A DNA stretch of 64,000 bases from Brachycybe producta (GCA_036925085.1 JAUPFP010000004.1:8344938-8408937); one strand, 5' to 3'; numbered from the stretch's first letter, positions 12,401 through 21,500 are shown. A program made the numbers and translations. Notes: generated by a model from the sequence alone, not told the origin.

Positions 12401-15400
12401 CTCAGTTCTGCAGCAACCGGTGCCGGTTTGACGAGGGCGCACCATCGTCCCTGGCAACAGGTAGATAGAACATCTGTCCATCAATTACAGTGGACAAATA
12501 CTCCCGGCCCTGCAGTACCACGGGTGCTAGATCTGGCATGTACCACATCACCTAGCTTTCGCCCGGTGATACTCGGGCAACCTGTCCTTGGGCAACTGCC
12601 TTCGGTCAGTCCTTAAGGTGACCTATTTGGTTACACCGAAAGCATAGACCTGGTTGCCTACAAGTAGGACTTCCACCAGCTGTTTGGCCGGACTAAGACG
12701 GGGGTGCCGTGGACTTATTTCTACCCTGGCTCCGCCACTTAGTCTCATTCCCCTCCATCCCTCCAGCTAAAAGCATTACAATGAGAAACTGCATCGTCTT
12801 TATGTTCGGTAACTAATACTTCTCTACAGAGGCCGGAGACACCATAGGGCAAAGAGACATACGATCCTGGAGCAGCTACAGCATCTTCGATTGGGTAACA
12901 ACAATGGAGGATGCATATCAGTGTCGATTTCACCCCCATGCAGGTGGATGATCGTAATCGATCTCCATCCAACTCTTTCTGTAGCTTGAATCTTCTCCGT
13001 GTGGGCACCGTGAGATGCAGAGAAGCAACGAACTATAGAAATCATCATCTACAAGTTGGTAAAATAATAGAGTCGATGATGTCAAAAGCTCGCATGCGTT
13101 AGTTGGTGCATATTTACAAAAAAATTCAGACTTGTAAGTTTTGCAGAACCTCTTTTTTTCAAAAGTCAAAAACCCGTGAAAACGCCGATTTTTGGCAAAA
13201 CGTACTATTCGTTTTCATCATAGTTTTTGTTTTTATTAATATACTAGTGGGGTAACCCGTCACAAATGACGGGAGCCAAATTCACAGGCAATTGTGTCCT
13301 GCCTTAGAATTTCTTTTCCTCCGCCCTTTTATGACGTCAGACCAAGTAACAAACCAATTTGAAATTGATGACGTTCATAAAATAGCTGAGCAAAAGAAAT
13401 TCTAATGCTGGGCACAATTGCCTGTGATAAACTGTAGTTTAATTTTGCTACTATTATGCCCTCCCCTTTTTATATTTGAAAGAGAAAATGAGCTTTTCAT
13501 TTTCTCTGGTGTGCTCATGCGCATTGTTTGTTCCTTTTTTTACTGCTTTCATTTCAATTTCAGCCACCCCCTCCCACTTTTTTTCAACCTTCCACGTTTC
13601 TCTCTCTCTCCCCCTTCTACACTTTCCAACCTTTTCCCCTCTCCAATTTAATATCAGGGGGTTCTTGGATGGGAAGGATGTAACATATAGTTGACCTTGA
13701 GAAAAAAAAAAGCTGTTCATTTCTTCATTTATTTAAATTTATATAAATTCCGACGTGCTTTAATGGTTTTATACAGTTACTCCACACACACACATACACA
13801 GACCTGGGATATTATATAAATATATATATATATATAAAATAAAATATTAACTTCATTGGTATTTATGAATTCGTTTTTGAGTACAGAATTCAATGGTTTG
13901 TTTCATGTCAAAATGGCGCTTTTCTTTTCCATTATACTGTACATGGCATCAAAAATGCCACATTTTTCAAAATTCACAACTTATAATGGAATAATGAATA
14001 TATACCGTGTTAATATAAAACATGTAGAATGTAGATGATACCCTGAAAATTTCATACAAATGTGTCCTACGGTTTACGAGAAATTGAATTTTAAAATTTT
14101 CCATAAAAATGCATTTTTGCGCCCGATACCCAAATGTTGGGAATTTTTTCTCAAGAAATAATGGTCATATGGCAAAATAAAAAATAAGTGTCTAATTTTG
14201 TGATGCAATGGGTCTATCACACTATATCGTTTGACTAGATAGTTGATAGTACTCGACAGTTATAGTCAATATAATAGTTAAGTGACCACTTGTAAGAAAT
14301 AATTCACTTTGTAGGGAAATGTGGCTTATGTAGAGAGGCAACACTGTTGTTGACTCAAACATATCTGTGAAGTAGACGACGCACTGTCATGACATAACTA
14401 TCACGTTACTCCAAGACATGTAGACAGTTGCTATCGTGAGTGAACTATCGCAACTTTCATGACAGCTACTCTCACGAAAGAACTATCGCCGTGAAAACGA
14501 GGCTATAGTCATCGTGAGTGTTGCTGTCATGACAGCATCTATTCATTGTGAAAACTATCATCATGAAAACGAGGCTTACGGAATAAGCGTAATGTATTTG
14601 AATAGAGAATTAAAGTAATGTGAGATGAAAACATCCAAATAGACATGTAGATGTTTTTTTTATTGCCAATATTTGCTGTTTGGTGGTGCATCTATTTGAT
14701 AAAAGTCTATTTATCAAAAGTCAATTTTTTGTTTTAATTATATTAATGACATGTTTTATTTTAAAAATGTTTTTAACCATTGGGTAATTCCTGACAATAT
14801 TTTAATAAAACATTCTTGGGGTAATGGTCTCTAATGTGTAAAACTTGATAAGAAGATAATATCTCTGCAAAATATATGTCAAGACTAATGTTTAGGTTTA
14901 TTATCCAAACTGACATCCGTTATCTGGTGAGAAAAAATAAAATCAGATATCCTTTTACACAGCATCCCTAATTTTCATAGTTATCTTTCAACATAAACTT
15001 TTTATAGACAAAAATTTAATAAAATAACTTCTAAGCAACGTCTACGTTTCAAGAAATGTTTACACTTTACAACCACCTGGTGGACGCAGAAAGAAAAAAC
15101 AAATATGAAAACCCCTCCCACTGAGTTGTGTATTGTATATAAAAATGGTTTTACAAAAAGAAGCTCATTACATGCGTAATGAACAATATAAATTGACTAG
15201 TGGGGTAACCCGTCATAAATGACGGGAGCGAAATTCACAGGCAATTGTGCCCAGCATTAGAATTTATTTTCCTCCGCCCTTTTATGACGTCAGACCAAGT
15301 AACAAACCCAATTAGAAATTGATGACGTTCATAAAAGGGCTGAGCAAAATAAATTCTAATGCTGGGCACAGGTAAAATCACAGGATAAATTCTAGTTTAA

Positions 15401-16894
15401 TTTTGCTACTATTATCCTATACCCTTTTTATATTTGAAAGAAAATGAGTTTTTCATTTTCTCTGGTGTGCGCATTTGCGTCGTTTGTTCCTTTTTTACTC
15501 CTTTCATTTCAATTTCAGTCACCCCCTCTCCCTTTTTTCTCCCTCCACGTTTCTCTCCCCCCCTTCTACACTTTCCAACCTTTTCCACTCTCCAATTTCA
15601 TGTCATGGGGTTCTTGGATGGGGAGTGTGCAACATATAGTTGACCTTGAGAAAAAAAGCGGTTCATTTATTCATTTAAATTTATATAAATTCCGACGTGC
15701 TTCAAGGTAACAGCGTTAGATCAGGAAACACAGATAGACGGGGCTTAATATATATATAATTGTATAATCACCTGTCTTAACAAAAGACCTTCTGTAAGAA
15801 AAAGTATCCTCGTGTGCTGCGTTTTATTCTTCTCAAAGCGAATCTGGTAACCCACTTCCGACTTATACTCATTGAGTGTCTCGAATGCAACTCTCTTGCA
15901 CAGAGAAATGCAAGCAATACGTCTTGGCTGAGTGCACGCGATACAATCATACCCAGCTTCCAACAAATATTGTGGCACTTGCGTCGACTTTCCACAACCA
16001 GTATCTCCGGCCAAGATTACCACTTGATTTTCTTTGAGTGTTTCCACGAGAGTGTCTCTGTACAGAGCCATTGGGAGGTTCTTTTGACTATTTCGTAACT
16101 TTTTAAGTTTTGCAAACTTCTGCTTTTGACAAAAGTCTAAATACAAAAGAAGAATCTGACGAAATTCAATAACTAATTCACGAGAAAGGCCAACATCTTC
16201 GGCGTCTTCGTAGTTGATAGGAAAACGTCCAAAAAAATCGTCATCTACGTTTCCAGTTATCACAGAAAAGTTCATTCGATGACTTCTATCATACTTCATT
16301 GGAAGATTCAATTCCGATACAGCGCGATAACATAAGGAGACGACCTTCCCTATATAAAGTCAAAATACAAAACATTAGTAAACGGGTTCTTTATGTGGTA
16401 GGTATTTGTTCACACAAAAAAATTAACCAATTCCATTTTGTTTCTGATACATCTGATACTTCTTAACAAAAGCCCAGCAGTCGTCGTATTCTGGTGTGCC
16501 CCTAAATATGAACATTAAATAAACCGTGAATTTTATTGCAAGTATAAAACGCTAAAATGAACTGGACAAACCGCCTGACAGCGTCCTGTTCGGTAAAAAA
16601 AATGCGACTTAAAAAATTTTTGTAGTGTTCCCAGTTGATTGAAGACGCAACTTCTTCGCAATTACCGTGCGCACGCGAACGAGAATCACCGTAACAATTA
16701 GACACATGGCTGTAATTAGTGGCAGACGAAGTATTCGATCGGTGTGAATTGTTCCCGCTTCTACCGTATTTAAAACGATTATCTACAACCATGGCAGCTT
16801 TTGACCGTAGTCGCTTTTCTTTGTCAACGCGTACGTGACTATGCTTTGTCCGTTTCTCATCTTTATGCGGCGAGTAATAATTTTTACCATCCAT
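235..16894 (-). CDS. DHX34: DHX34-type DEAH-box RNA helicase, N-terminal 626 codons in seven exons (3' part off the window)
   Basis: An ATP-dependent DEAH-box RNA helicase; family members act in nonsense-mediated mRNA decay with UPF1 and SMG1. Seven exons on the minus strand join in frame: 16572-16894, 16428-16501, 15772-16349, 7525-7725, 2042-2323, 539-743 and 235-449. Each has AG acceptor and GT donor. They give 626 codons. Visible helicase motifs: Walker [10 protein letters not shown] (about residues 247-255), TQPRR (272-276), DEVH (341-344), SAT (373-375), STNIAETS (501-508) and QRKGRAGR (549-556). The recalled human DHX34 protein matches along the whole length, including DHX34-specific stretches such as [10 protein letters not shown] and RRWHLHGDF-like sequence after DEVH, so this is DHX34 rather than DHX8/15/16/35. 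The human protein is about 1,140 residues; the remaining half must lie before position 1. Start codon chosen as the first in-frame ATG of exon 1. Introns 3 and 4 are swollen by transposons to 8.0 and 5.2 kb. Confidence 0.95.
539..743 (-). CDS. DHX34: DHX34 coding exon 6 (motifs V and VI)
   Basis: 205 bases. Acceptor TTTTAG|GTGTTT, donor GAGCTG|GTTTGT. It encodes [25 protein letters not shown] and EQRKGRA. The last base of the exon completes a glycine codon with exon 7, giving the intact motif VI sequence GRAGRTGPG across the junction. Confidence 0.94.
744..1050. other. DHX34 intron 5, nothing recognised
   Basis: AT-rich intron sequence between exon 6 and an hAT insertion. I see no gene or repeat structure. 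Confidence 0.6.
1051..1597 (+). mobile_element. Non-autonomous hAT element with transposase C-terminal remnant
   Basis: Terminal inverted repeats CAGTGTTGGGG and CCCCAACACTG are flanked by a perfect 8-bp target duplication, CTGCAACT (1043-1050 and 1598-1605). Inside, on the plus strand near 1330-1440, lies a decayed piece of the hAT dimerisation region ([14 protein letters not shown] followed after a frame change by LPSSAPV). This is therefore a deletion derivative of a coding hAT rather than an unrelated MITE. The rest is AT-rich repeats built on TATTTTAAATAC. It lies in DHX34 intron 5. Confidence 0.9.
1606..2041. other. DHX34 intron 5 remainder
   Basis: No gene seen. It contains a short GGGCAAATGTCCCC motif near 1849 that recurs as a loose tandem near 32405-32540. 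Confidence 0.5.
2042..2323 (-). CDS. DHX34: DHX34 coding exon 5
   Basis: 282 bases, phase 0 at both ends. It encodes [15 protein letters not shown] through [17 protein letters not shown] to LSIAEQDK, collinear with human VPGRLFPITV, EERGDLLVFLSGMAEIS and LSVADQDK. Acceptor AAAACAG|GTACCT, donor GACAAG|GTTAGT. Confidence 0.94.
2409..2942 (-). mobile_element. CR1-like LINE, 3' fragment
   Basis: Minus-strand translation of 2790-2960 gives the C-terminal LINE sequence [14 protein letters not shown] and [11 protein letters not shown], the same block as in the LINE at 18.6-21.5 kb. The 3' end is marked by a short AATTC tandem. It is cut at 2943 by an LTR insertion. Confidence 0.75.
2943..3525 (+). 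mobile_element. LTR of an LTR retrotransposon (family A), 3' end missing
   Basis: It begins TGTGACAACCTGGTCTAC and follows the family A LTRs at 4243 and 9612 until about 3525, where similarity stops. No coding parts are attached. It is an old, incomplete fossil. Confidence 0.7.
3736..3895 (+). mobile_element. Diverged 5' end of a family A-related LTR
   Basis: TTGTGACAGCCTAGTCTGC and the CAGACGCCAT and CTCACCATAG blocks match the first ~160 bases of the neighbouring LTRs, at clearly lower identity. It is a short, old fragment. Positions 3526-3735 before it contain nothing I recognise. Confidence 0.5.
3900..5096 (+). mobile_element. RTE-type LINE fragment (5' part), split by a solo LTR
   Basis: Two pieces, 3900-4242 and 4899-5096, encode the start of an RTE endonuclease: [29 protein letters not shown] and GRNGVG, then [12 protein letters not shown] and [12 protein letters not shown]. 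They are collinear with the long RTE copy at 59.2-62.3 kb ([35 protein letters not shown]). The second piece carries several stops and frame changes. The LINE ends abruptly near 5096. Confidence 0.85.
4243..4898 (+). mobile_element. Solo LTR, family A, inserted in the RTE LINE
   Basis: A 656-bp LTR from TGTGGCAACCTGG to GTCGTTACA with the 4-bp duplication TGTC on both sides (4239-4242, 4899-4902). The surrounding LINE reads on directly across the insertion. No internal region, so it formed by LTR-LTR recombination or is a lone LTR. It looks moderately young. Confidence 0.88.
5110..5400 (+). repeat. Unclassified repeat, copy 1 of 2
   Basis: About 280 bases starting near TATGAAACTGCGTTGTCT are shared with 12775-13040 (GAGAAACTGCATCGTCTT...), including ACTTCTGTAACTCGAATCTT versus CTTTCTGTAGCTTGAATCTT. 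No coding sense is clear. In both places it follows retroelement sequence. Confidence 0.6.
5500..5985 (+). mobile_element. CR1-like LINE fragment, reverse transcriptase plus 3' end
   Basis: Plus-strand translation gives [31 protein letters not shown], the catalytic [11 protein letters not shown] and CIEEWCSAW, i.e. RT motifs B to D of a CR1-like LINE. From about 5830 it jumps to the 3' end with a GAATTGAATTC tail, so it is internally deleted. Confidence 0.85.
5986..7524. other. DHX34 intron 4, unidentified 1.5 kb
   Basis: No gene or element recognised. It includes a run of 12 G near 7003-7014 and a partly repeated GACTTAGAAATnATTcAATTTATAC motif near 7285-7345. Confidence 0.5.
7525..7725 (-). 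CDS. DHX34: DHX34 coding exon 4 (DEVH and SAT motifs)
   Basis: 201 bases, phase 0 at both ends. Acceptor TTTTTTTTCAG|ATAGCA, donor ATACAG|GTAATG. It encodes [18 protein letters not shown] and [14 protein letters not shown], the catalytic DEAH-type box and motif III. The intron to exon 3 is 8 kb and full of mobile elements. Confidence 0.94.
7726..8026. other. DHX34 intron 3 before the mariner element
   Basis: Nothing recognised beyond imperfect AAATGTCCnTTACACAAAATG-type motifs. Confidence 0.5.
8027..8919 (-). mobile_element. Internally deleted Tc1/mariner transposon
   Basis: 893 bp with terminal inverted repeats of about 80 bp starting CACCGTGAGTCAGG / CCTAACTCACGGTG (one or two mismatches), each flanked by TA, the superfamily's target duplication. 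It contains a shortened transposase gene on the minus strand. The long, well-conserved ends suggest a fairly recent insertion. Confidence 0.93.
8135..8700 (-). pseudogene. Tc1/mariner transposase, internal deletion of the catalytic core
   Basis: It starts [19 protein letters not shown] and runs through a helix-turn-helix ([17 protein letters not shown]) to [11 protein letters not shown] at 8209, which contains the first catalytic Asp. The frame then reaches a stop, and a second frame resumes with [18 protein letters not shown] and a stop at 8135, the usual C-terminal ending of such transposases. About 170 residues carrying the other two catalytic acids are missing. It could not make active enzyme but keeps good termini. 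Confidence 0.9.
8930..9455 (+). mobile_element. CR1-like LINE fragment
   Basis: Translation gives [33 protein letters not shown] and [10 protein letters not shown], matching the region after the FADD motif in the 18.6-21.5 kb LINE (LKAIEAWCSKWQLQLNK, CPREVKCIAY). Several frame changes. It begins right next to the mariner element, which may have inserted into it. Confidence 0.75.
9612..10401 (+). mobile_element. LTR, family A, full length
   Basis: 790 bp from TGTGGCAACCTGG to GGGACGTTACA. It is the most complete family A LTR in the window and is used to define the others. An ATTAAA signal is present near 10033. The flanking bases do not form a target duplication, and the Gypsy sequence beside it runs in the opposite direction, so the two are probably not one element. 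Confidence 0.8.
10402..12770 (-). mobile_element. Ty3/Gypsy retrotransposon remnant (family G1): gag end, protease, start of RT
   Basis: Read on the minus strand: a nucleocapsid zinc knuckle near 12650, an aspartic protease block ([10 protein letters not shown]) near 11930 and the region before reverse transcriptase near 10640-11030 ([20 protein letters not shown]). The order gag-protease-RT is that of Ty3/Gypsy. No integrase and no certain LTR. It is a broken fossil with several breaks. Positions 10402-10640 may include an unrelated insertion. Close relative of the copy at 55.8-58.9 kb. Confidence 0.85.
12775..13040 (+). repeat. Unclassified repeat, copy 2 of 2
   Basis: Matches 5110-5400 in the same orientation. 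It directly follows the gag side of the Gypsy remnant. Function unknown. Confidence 0.6.
13243..13835 (+). repeat. Modular hairpin-tipped repeat, copy A (with inner MITE)
   Basis: Starts ACTAGTGGGGTAACCCGTCA; the next bases fold back (CCCGTCA/TGACGGG). An inner palindromic MITE occupies 13283-13426. The 3' module has a pyrimidine-rich stretch, GTTGACCTTGAGAAAAAA, TTCATTTATTTAAATTTATA and TTCCGACGTGCTT, then CA and TA microsatellites. Other copies: 15196, 31738 (minus) and 33527. I cannot assign a class. Confidence 0.75.
13283..13426. mobile_element. Palindromic MITE inside repeat copy A
   Basis: Arms of about 60 bp starting CACAGGCAATTGTG meet head to head. The arms contain CCGCCCTTTTATGACGTCAG. 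Same family as 15236-15384 and the stand-alone copy 51623-51815. The flanking target duplication is imperfect here. Confidence 0.7.
13836..15195. other. Unidentified intron sequence with local repeats
   Basis: No gene. Between about 14380 and 14575 short units recur, e.g. ATCGTGAGTG, CATGACAGC and GTGAAAACGAGGCT, suggesting a decayed minisatellite. Positions 14590-14900 form a repeat shared with 30145-30900. Confidence 0.55.
14590..14900 (+). repeat. Unclassified AT-rich repeat, copy 1 of 2
   Basis: Shares AATTAAAGTAATGTGAG, TTTTATTGCCAATATT, TTTATnAnAAGTCAATTT and TGACAATATTTTAA blocks, in order, with 30145-30200 plus 30690-30900, where a LINE fragment sits between the blocks. Confidence 0.6.
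15196..15720 (+). repeat. Modular hairpin-tipped repeat, copy B (with inner MITE)
   Basis: Same order as copy A: ACTAGTGGGGTAACCCGTCA hairpin, inner MITE 15236-15384, pyrimidine-rich stretch, GTTGACCTTGAGAAAAAA, TTCCGACGTGCTTCAAGG. It ends about 50 bases before DHX34 exon 3. Confidence 0.75.
15236..15384. mobile_element. Palindromic MITE inside repeat copy B
   Basis: Left arm CACAGGCAATTGTGCCCAGC is intact; the right arm tip is altered. Flanks CGAAATTC and ATAAATTC could be a decayed 8-bp target duplication. Confidence 0.6.
15772..16349 (-). CDS. DHX34: DHX34 coding exon 3 (helicase domain start, Walker A)
   Basis: A 578-base exon from acceptor TATAG|GGAAGG to donor GACAG|GTGATT. It carries the family-specific [12 protein letters not shown] segment, the [10 protein letters not shown] segment, Walker [10 protein letters not shown] and the [11 protein letters not shown] motif. 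It ends at GLLLRQ, the same residue position where the human helicase continues with IQREPSL. Confidence 0.94.
16428..16501 (-). CDS. DHX34: DHX34 coding exon 2
   Basis: A 74-base exon too short for a long open frame. Acceptor TTTAG|GGG and donor ATTG|GTTAAT. It encodes [20 protein letters not shown], which aligns with the human SEECQKFWTFFERLQRF segment. Phases join exon 1 (phase 2) and exon 3 (phase 1) without a gap. Confidence 0.85.
16572..16894 (-). CDS. DHX34: DHX34 coding exon 1
   Basis: Starts [19 protein letters not shown] and is rich in basic and polar residues, as in the poorly conserved N-terminus of DHX34. It ends with EEQDAVRR-type sequence matching the human REEDYIRQ region. 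The donor is GGCG|GTTTGT, phase 2. Only about 70 bases separate the ATG from a repeated element (16963-17690). Confidence 0.88.
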
Positions 16895-16962
16895 ATCTAA
16901 TACAAAACATTAGAAATTAGAAAAAAATGCACTAAATTCCACTAATACCACAGAATAAGGAG

Positions 16963-17690
16963 AACTACAGACGGCAAACCAAGCAATTAACTTGCGGCAG
17001 AATTGTGGTGCGCATGTGCGGCGGCGCCCCAGAATATTAGTCGCTATTCTGTGGTGACGCGGTTGACGCCATTTTGAAATGTATTAATTTCACGTACACA
17101 CCGACAGCACAGAATAAGGAGAAATATATTTCTCATTGTTCTGTGGCAACAGCAACAATTCAAAAGTTGGCAAATTTGTAAAAATACAAAAGTAGAAAAA
17201 TTTGAAATTAAAAATGTTTTTATAAAGTTTCATAATGTATGTACAGTGTATTTATTTTACATAATTTTTAATGTTTTGAATATTTATGAATACATTTTAA
17301 TTTATTGTACATATAATTTCATTAAAAAAGAAAGAATGATTAAGTAATAAATTGTTCAATAGTGGAAATGAAATTTTGGAATGTAATTTGCAAAATAAAT
17401 TAAAAAATAAAATTTAGTAAGCAATTAAAATAATTTCAATTTAATTGCTTACTAAATTTAATTTTTTTTAAATAAAAAAATGAAATGTATTGAACAATAA
17501 ATTAAAATGAAATTTAGTACAAAATTGAAAACAAATTTAAAAATAAAATTAAAAACTGAAATTTAAAATGTAAGCTTTCCCCTCTTCGTTACTGGTCACG
17601 CTGTCAGGAAATCATCTGCTAGGTTTGAGCAGACAACTTTAGCAGACGATCTTCCTTCTAATAACCTCAGAGAGGGCCCCCACTGGTAGT
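16963..17690 (-). repeat. Unclassified ~730-bp repeat immediately 5' of DHX34 (inverted pair, copy 1)
   Basis: Its reverse complement matches 52253-53591 end to end, apart from two later insertions in that copy. Blocks: CTCTCTGAGGTTATTAGAAG, TGACAGCGTGACC, a long AT-rich palindrome, TTGCTGTTGCCACAGA, ATGGCGTCAACC and GTTAATTGC. On the DHX34 strand it holds AAAATGGCGTC (YY1-like) and GCACATGCGCACC (NRF1-like) about 110-200 bases before the DHX34 ATG, so it may supply promoter or leader sequence. That role is inference. Confidence 0.75.
17348..17507. repeat. AT-rich palindrome within the inverted-pair repeat
   Basis: AGTAAGCAATTAAAAT and its complement ATTTAATTGCTTACT face each other around 17437, and outer blocks ATTGTTCAATA / TATTGAACAAT extend the fold. 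The same structure is in the second copy near 52450-52540. Confidence 0.65.
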
Positions 17691-18052
17691 GTTTCCTACA
17701 CTACAAACACTACATAAACATCCAGCGGACGGGGAACCGGGTGTCGACTCTTTTTTTCAGCACAGCCACGTTTAACTACCCATTCCATCTGTTACCAATG
17801 GGGTTAAATAAACATAACAAAGACATGTGGGTTCAATTGAATGTTTATGTACAACCTCGAGTAATGGTGTTACACTATCCTATACAACTTGTATTCCGAT
17901 CGATCCGAGTCAGATACATCAATATAATTCAAGAGTTTACAAAGATGCCTTCGAATTTCTTAGCATGTAAATCGTAATGCATTCGGATTTCTTATTGCGT
18001 GAATCGTAATGCTGCATGTTTCTTGAACCGTGTTGAAACGTACAGTTGTCTG
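17691..18052. other. Intergenic, nothing recognised
   Basis: Unique-looking sequence between the repeat and a solo LTR. Confidence 0.5.
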
Positions 18053-18611
18053 TGTAACGACCCGACTGGGTCCGTCCACAATACCCCGGATAATTTTCCT
18101 TAACTTACCTGACTCCAGGCTCCTCACGGGGACGGAATTGCACATGTAGCAGCTTCTCATGGTTAAGTCCTTGGGTTGTGCCGGCTCCCATGGAGCCTCC
18201 CTCGATGGACATGACGTGCAAGTAACCAAGTCGAAAATATGGCGGTGGAACTCCAGTTCCACCACGAGCCGACACGAGTACCAGCCTCAAAAAGACAAAA
18301 GCAGGACGGTGGTATTCCAACGGAACCACACCCTCCCCACGGTAACTCCCCACAATGACTGAAACGAAACAGTATTAAATAAAAGAATATAATATTTAAT
18401 GAATTACAAAATGAAGGCAGTGGTATTTACATAATTGGCTTGTCCACTTGACCAGCCAAGAAACAATCAACAAACAAAAAGCCAACAGGCCAGAAAGGGT
18501 CAAATAAAGAAATGCAATCAGGAGGCTGGCCTGGCCTCCATCATCCAAGTAGTCTGTCTCCTTGCCTCCAACACACTGCCCAGATTAAATTGCTGACCAG
18601 ACCATTTAATT

Positions 18612-21500
18612 TTTGAAATTTGAATTTGAAAAATTACTCTACAAGCAGCCATAAAGGCCTATGGCAGAGGGACAAGAGTCCAAGTGCAGCATAGAAAATG
18701 CATTGTCAAAACCAGAAAATATAAAACCCTAATGATATAAACCCAACAACAACTTCAATATTTTTTAATGCTGCAAATATATGCATTGTCAAAACAAAAC
18801 AAAATTATGAATCCCATAAAATACGTTTTTCCTGCACAAAATCCCCAGCAAGCGAGTTCCATTGTCGAATCGCCCTCGGGACAAATGACCAGTAATAAGA
18901 ATCTGTTCGTGCAAAAATCTCTCCAACTTTGTTAGAGTGGTCACCCCTACCCAAATATAATGCCCTGCAAAGTTTACTTCAAGTAGGTTTAGGGCAAGAG
19001 CCTTCTAGCATTCGATTAAAGATATTAAGACTAAAATCTGAACGTCTTGCAAGTAAACTATCCCAACCAAGCTCTGAAAGCATTTTAGTTACACTGTCGG
19101 CATATCCATATTTACCACAAACAAACCTAGCAGCCCTGCGTTGGACCATTTCTATAGAGTGAGCTAAGTCCTCAGTGTGGGGATTCCACACGGAGCTGCA
19201 GTATTCTAGATGGGGACGTACTAATGATTGATATGCTATACATTTTACCTCCCTGGGACACCTTCTTAGAATGCGTTGACTAAACCTAAGCATCTGTATA
19301 AGACTTGAAAATAATCTGTTCGACATGCAGCTTCCAAGAAAGTTTAGCTGTAATCGTTACCCCAAATATTTATAAGAATCTACGTTATTAAGTGGAATGG
19401 CCCCTATTCTATATGGAAATATTATTGGATTCTTTCCCCTAGCTACCCTCATTACACAACATTTTCCCTTATTAAGTTGAAGTTGCCATTTAGAACACCA
19501 TGCCTCTATTGCTTTCAAGTCACTATCAATAATATGGCAATCATTGTCAGAGGTAACCTCACGATAAATTATTGTATCATCTGCAAATAGCCGGCAATTG
19601 CCGGTCATTGATATACAAAAGAAACAGAAGTGGACCCAACACACTACCCTGAGGAACCCCTGATGTAACTCCTATCCAGTCAGATTCAGACCCACCTGCA
19701 ACAACCCTTTGTTTCCTATCACTCAAAAAAGAATGCACCCATTTATACACCTGTTCACCCAATCCGTACCCACTAATTTTTGTCATTAGTTTTGAGTGAG
19801 AAACTGTGTCAAATGCCTTGCAGAGATCAAGAAAAACCAAATCTATCTGACTGCCTTTGTCTAAAATTTTCTGAAGGTCATCAACTAAAAGAATAAGCTG
19901 GGTTTCACATGAACGCCCCCTAAGAAACCCATGCTGGTTATCACACAAAAGATTGTTTTCCATAAGAAAATTCATTGAAGAGGAATATATAATATGTTCA
20001 AGGACCTTGCAAACTATCGAGGTTAAAGACACGGGTCTGTAATTAGTTACCTGAGACTTGTCTCCTGATTTAAAAATTGGACTAACATTAGCTAATTTCC
20101 ACATATCTGGTACAATACCTACATCTAAACTCTTTTGAAAAATTAACTGAAGGTATGGACCCAACTCTTGTGCAAGATTTTTTAAAATGATAGCATACAT
20201 CCCATCTGGACCACAGGTTTTATTTGAGTCTAATTTTAGAAGTTGCTTGACTATCCCGTCTGCAGTTATTACAATTTGATCCATAAAAAGAGATGTTGAA
20301 GGAAAACCCTCATGTGGTATGCCATCATCAATTGTGAAGACCTTCTTGTATTGTTCATTTAATAAGGTAGCTTTCCCTACTGGATCTGAAACAAGCTTCC
20401 CATTTGTGTCAACCAGAGAAGGAATAGATTCTATACTTCGCCTAGAGTTCTTGATGTAATGCCAAAATAATTTTGGGTTCGTTTTTTAACCATTCTCCAA
20501 GCGTTTCTGTTTTAAAATTATCGTGAGCTAACAAGATTTCCCGTTTCGCTGCTGTGCGTGCAATACGGAATTCATTGCAATTCACTAATTTTGGGTGATT
20601 TCTACCCCTATTCCTCCATAAGCGTTGCTTACGAAGAGCCCTTTTAACTTTGCTAGTGTACCATACTGGTGTGGCACAGTCTCTAACTACCTTGGTTGGA
20701 ATAAAGGAGGAAGACCCACTTAAAATTAAACTATGAAATCGTGACCAATTCAAATTCACATTTTGAGGATGAAAATATTCTTTAAATTTATGAAAATTAT
20801 CTATCAAATGTGACTTAAAACCAACCCAATTACATTTGTTAAAAAGAAACACTACTCTTTTAACCTCAGAAATTTTTTCCACACATGCATTAACATCACA
20901 TAAGACAATCTGATGATCACTAATTCCCCCTTATACCCTAACATTGGATAATAACTCCGGACTATTAGTTAGTACTACATCAAGAATTTTGTCATTTCTG
21001 GTTGGTTTAGTTACAACCTGTTCCATAGAATAAGTATTCATACTATCTAAAAATGAAACTGTTAATCGCTTGTCACTGCCACTGATCACCGTATGCATTT
21101 CCCAGTTGATGTTTGGAAAATTTACATCACCTCCTAAAATAATGATTGGGCTATGGTATTTACGATGAAGAGTGTCCAAAGAAGTTCTTACACTAGTGAC
21201 ATCTGCTATGGAGGATCCCGGTGGCCGATAGAAAGAATATAAAAACACCTTTTTACCATTCTTTAGCCTTAAACTACAACATACTATTTCACAGTCTGTA
21301 TCAAAACTTGTTTCCCTGCAACTATGAAATATTTGTGAAATAGCTATGAAAACCCCACCTCCAGAACGACCAACCCTGTCTCTACGGTACACTGTGAAAC
21401 CATCTGGAAATATTTGCCCATTATTAACAGTATCATCAAGCCATGACTCTGTACCAAGAATTATATTGCAACCAGTCTCCTCAACTGCCGCAAGTTACTC
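18612..21500 (-). mobile_element. CR1-like LINE, 5' truncated, nested in the LTR
   Basis: In order on the minus strand: part of an endonuclease (GGVFIAISQIF, GGDVNFPNINWEM, near 20931-21390), a linker (20442-20882), reverse transcriptase (SNKTCGPDGM, VSPIFKSGDK, NYRPVSLTSI, SGVPQGSVLGPLLF) with intact LFADD near 19590, and the C-terminal block LVRPHLEYCSSVWNPH near 19200. A stop lies between endonuclease and linker and three or four frame changes follow; one is in an A run near 20486. The start of the endonuclease is missing. Boundaries are within about 10 bases. Confidence 0.9.
18979..21392 (-). pseudogene. CR1-like ORF2 (endonuclease-reverse transcriptase), decayed
   Basis: Encodes the enzyme of the LINE described above. 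Catalytic FADD is kept, as are the fingers and palm motifs, but the reading frame is broken in four or five places, so it is inactive. It ends ...GSCPKPT and a stop at 18979. It is the best guide in this window for identifying the other CR1-like fragments. Confidence 0.88.

Noticed and set aside
10402-12770. Family A LTR at 9612 as the LTR of the adjoining Gypsy remnant
   Set aside because: The LTR reads in the opposite direction to the coding parts and no primer-binding sequence joins them.
13418-13720. Frames on both strands in the pyrimidine-rich stretch
   Set aside because: Low-complexity translation of the modular repeat; the same false frames appear at 15434-15710 and 33507-33725.
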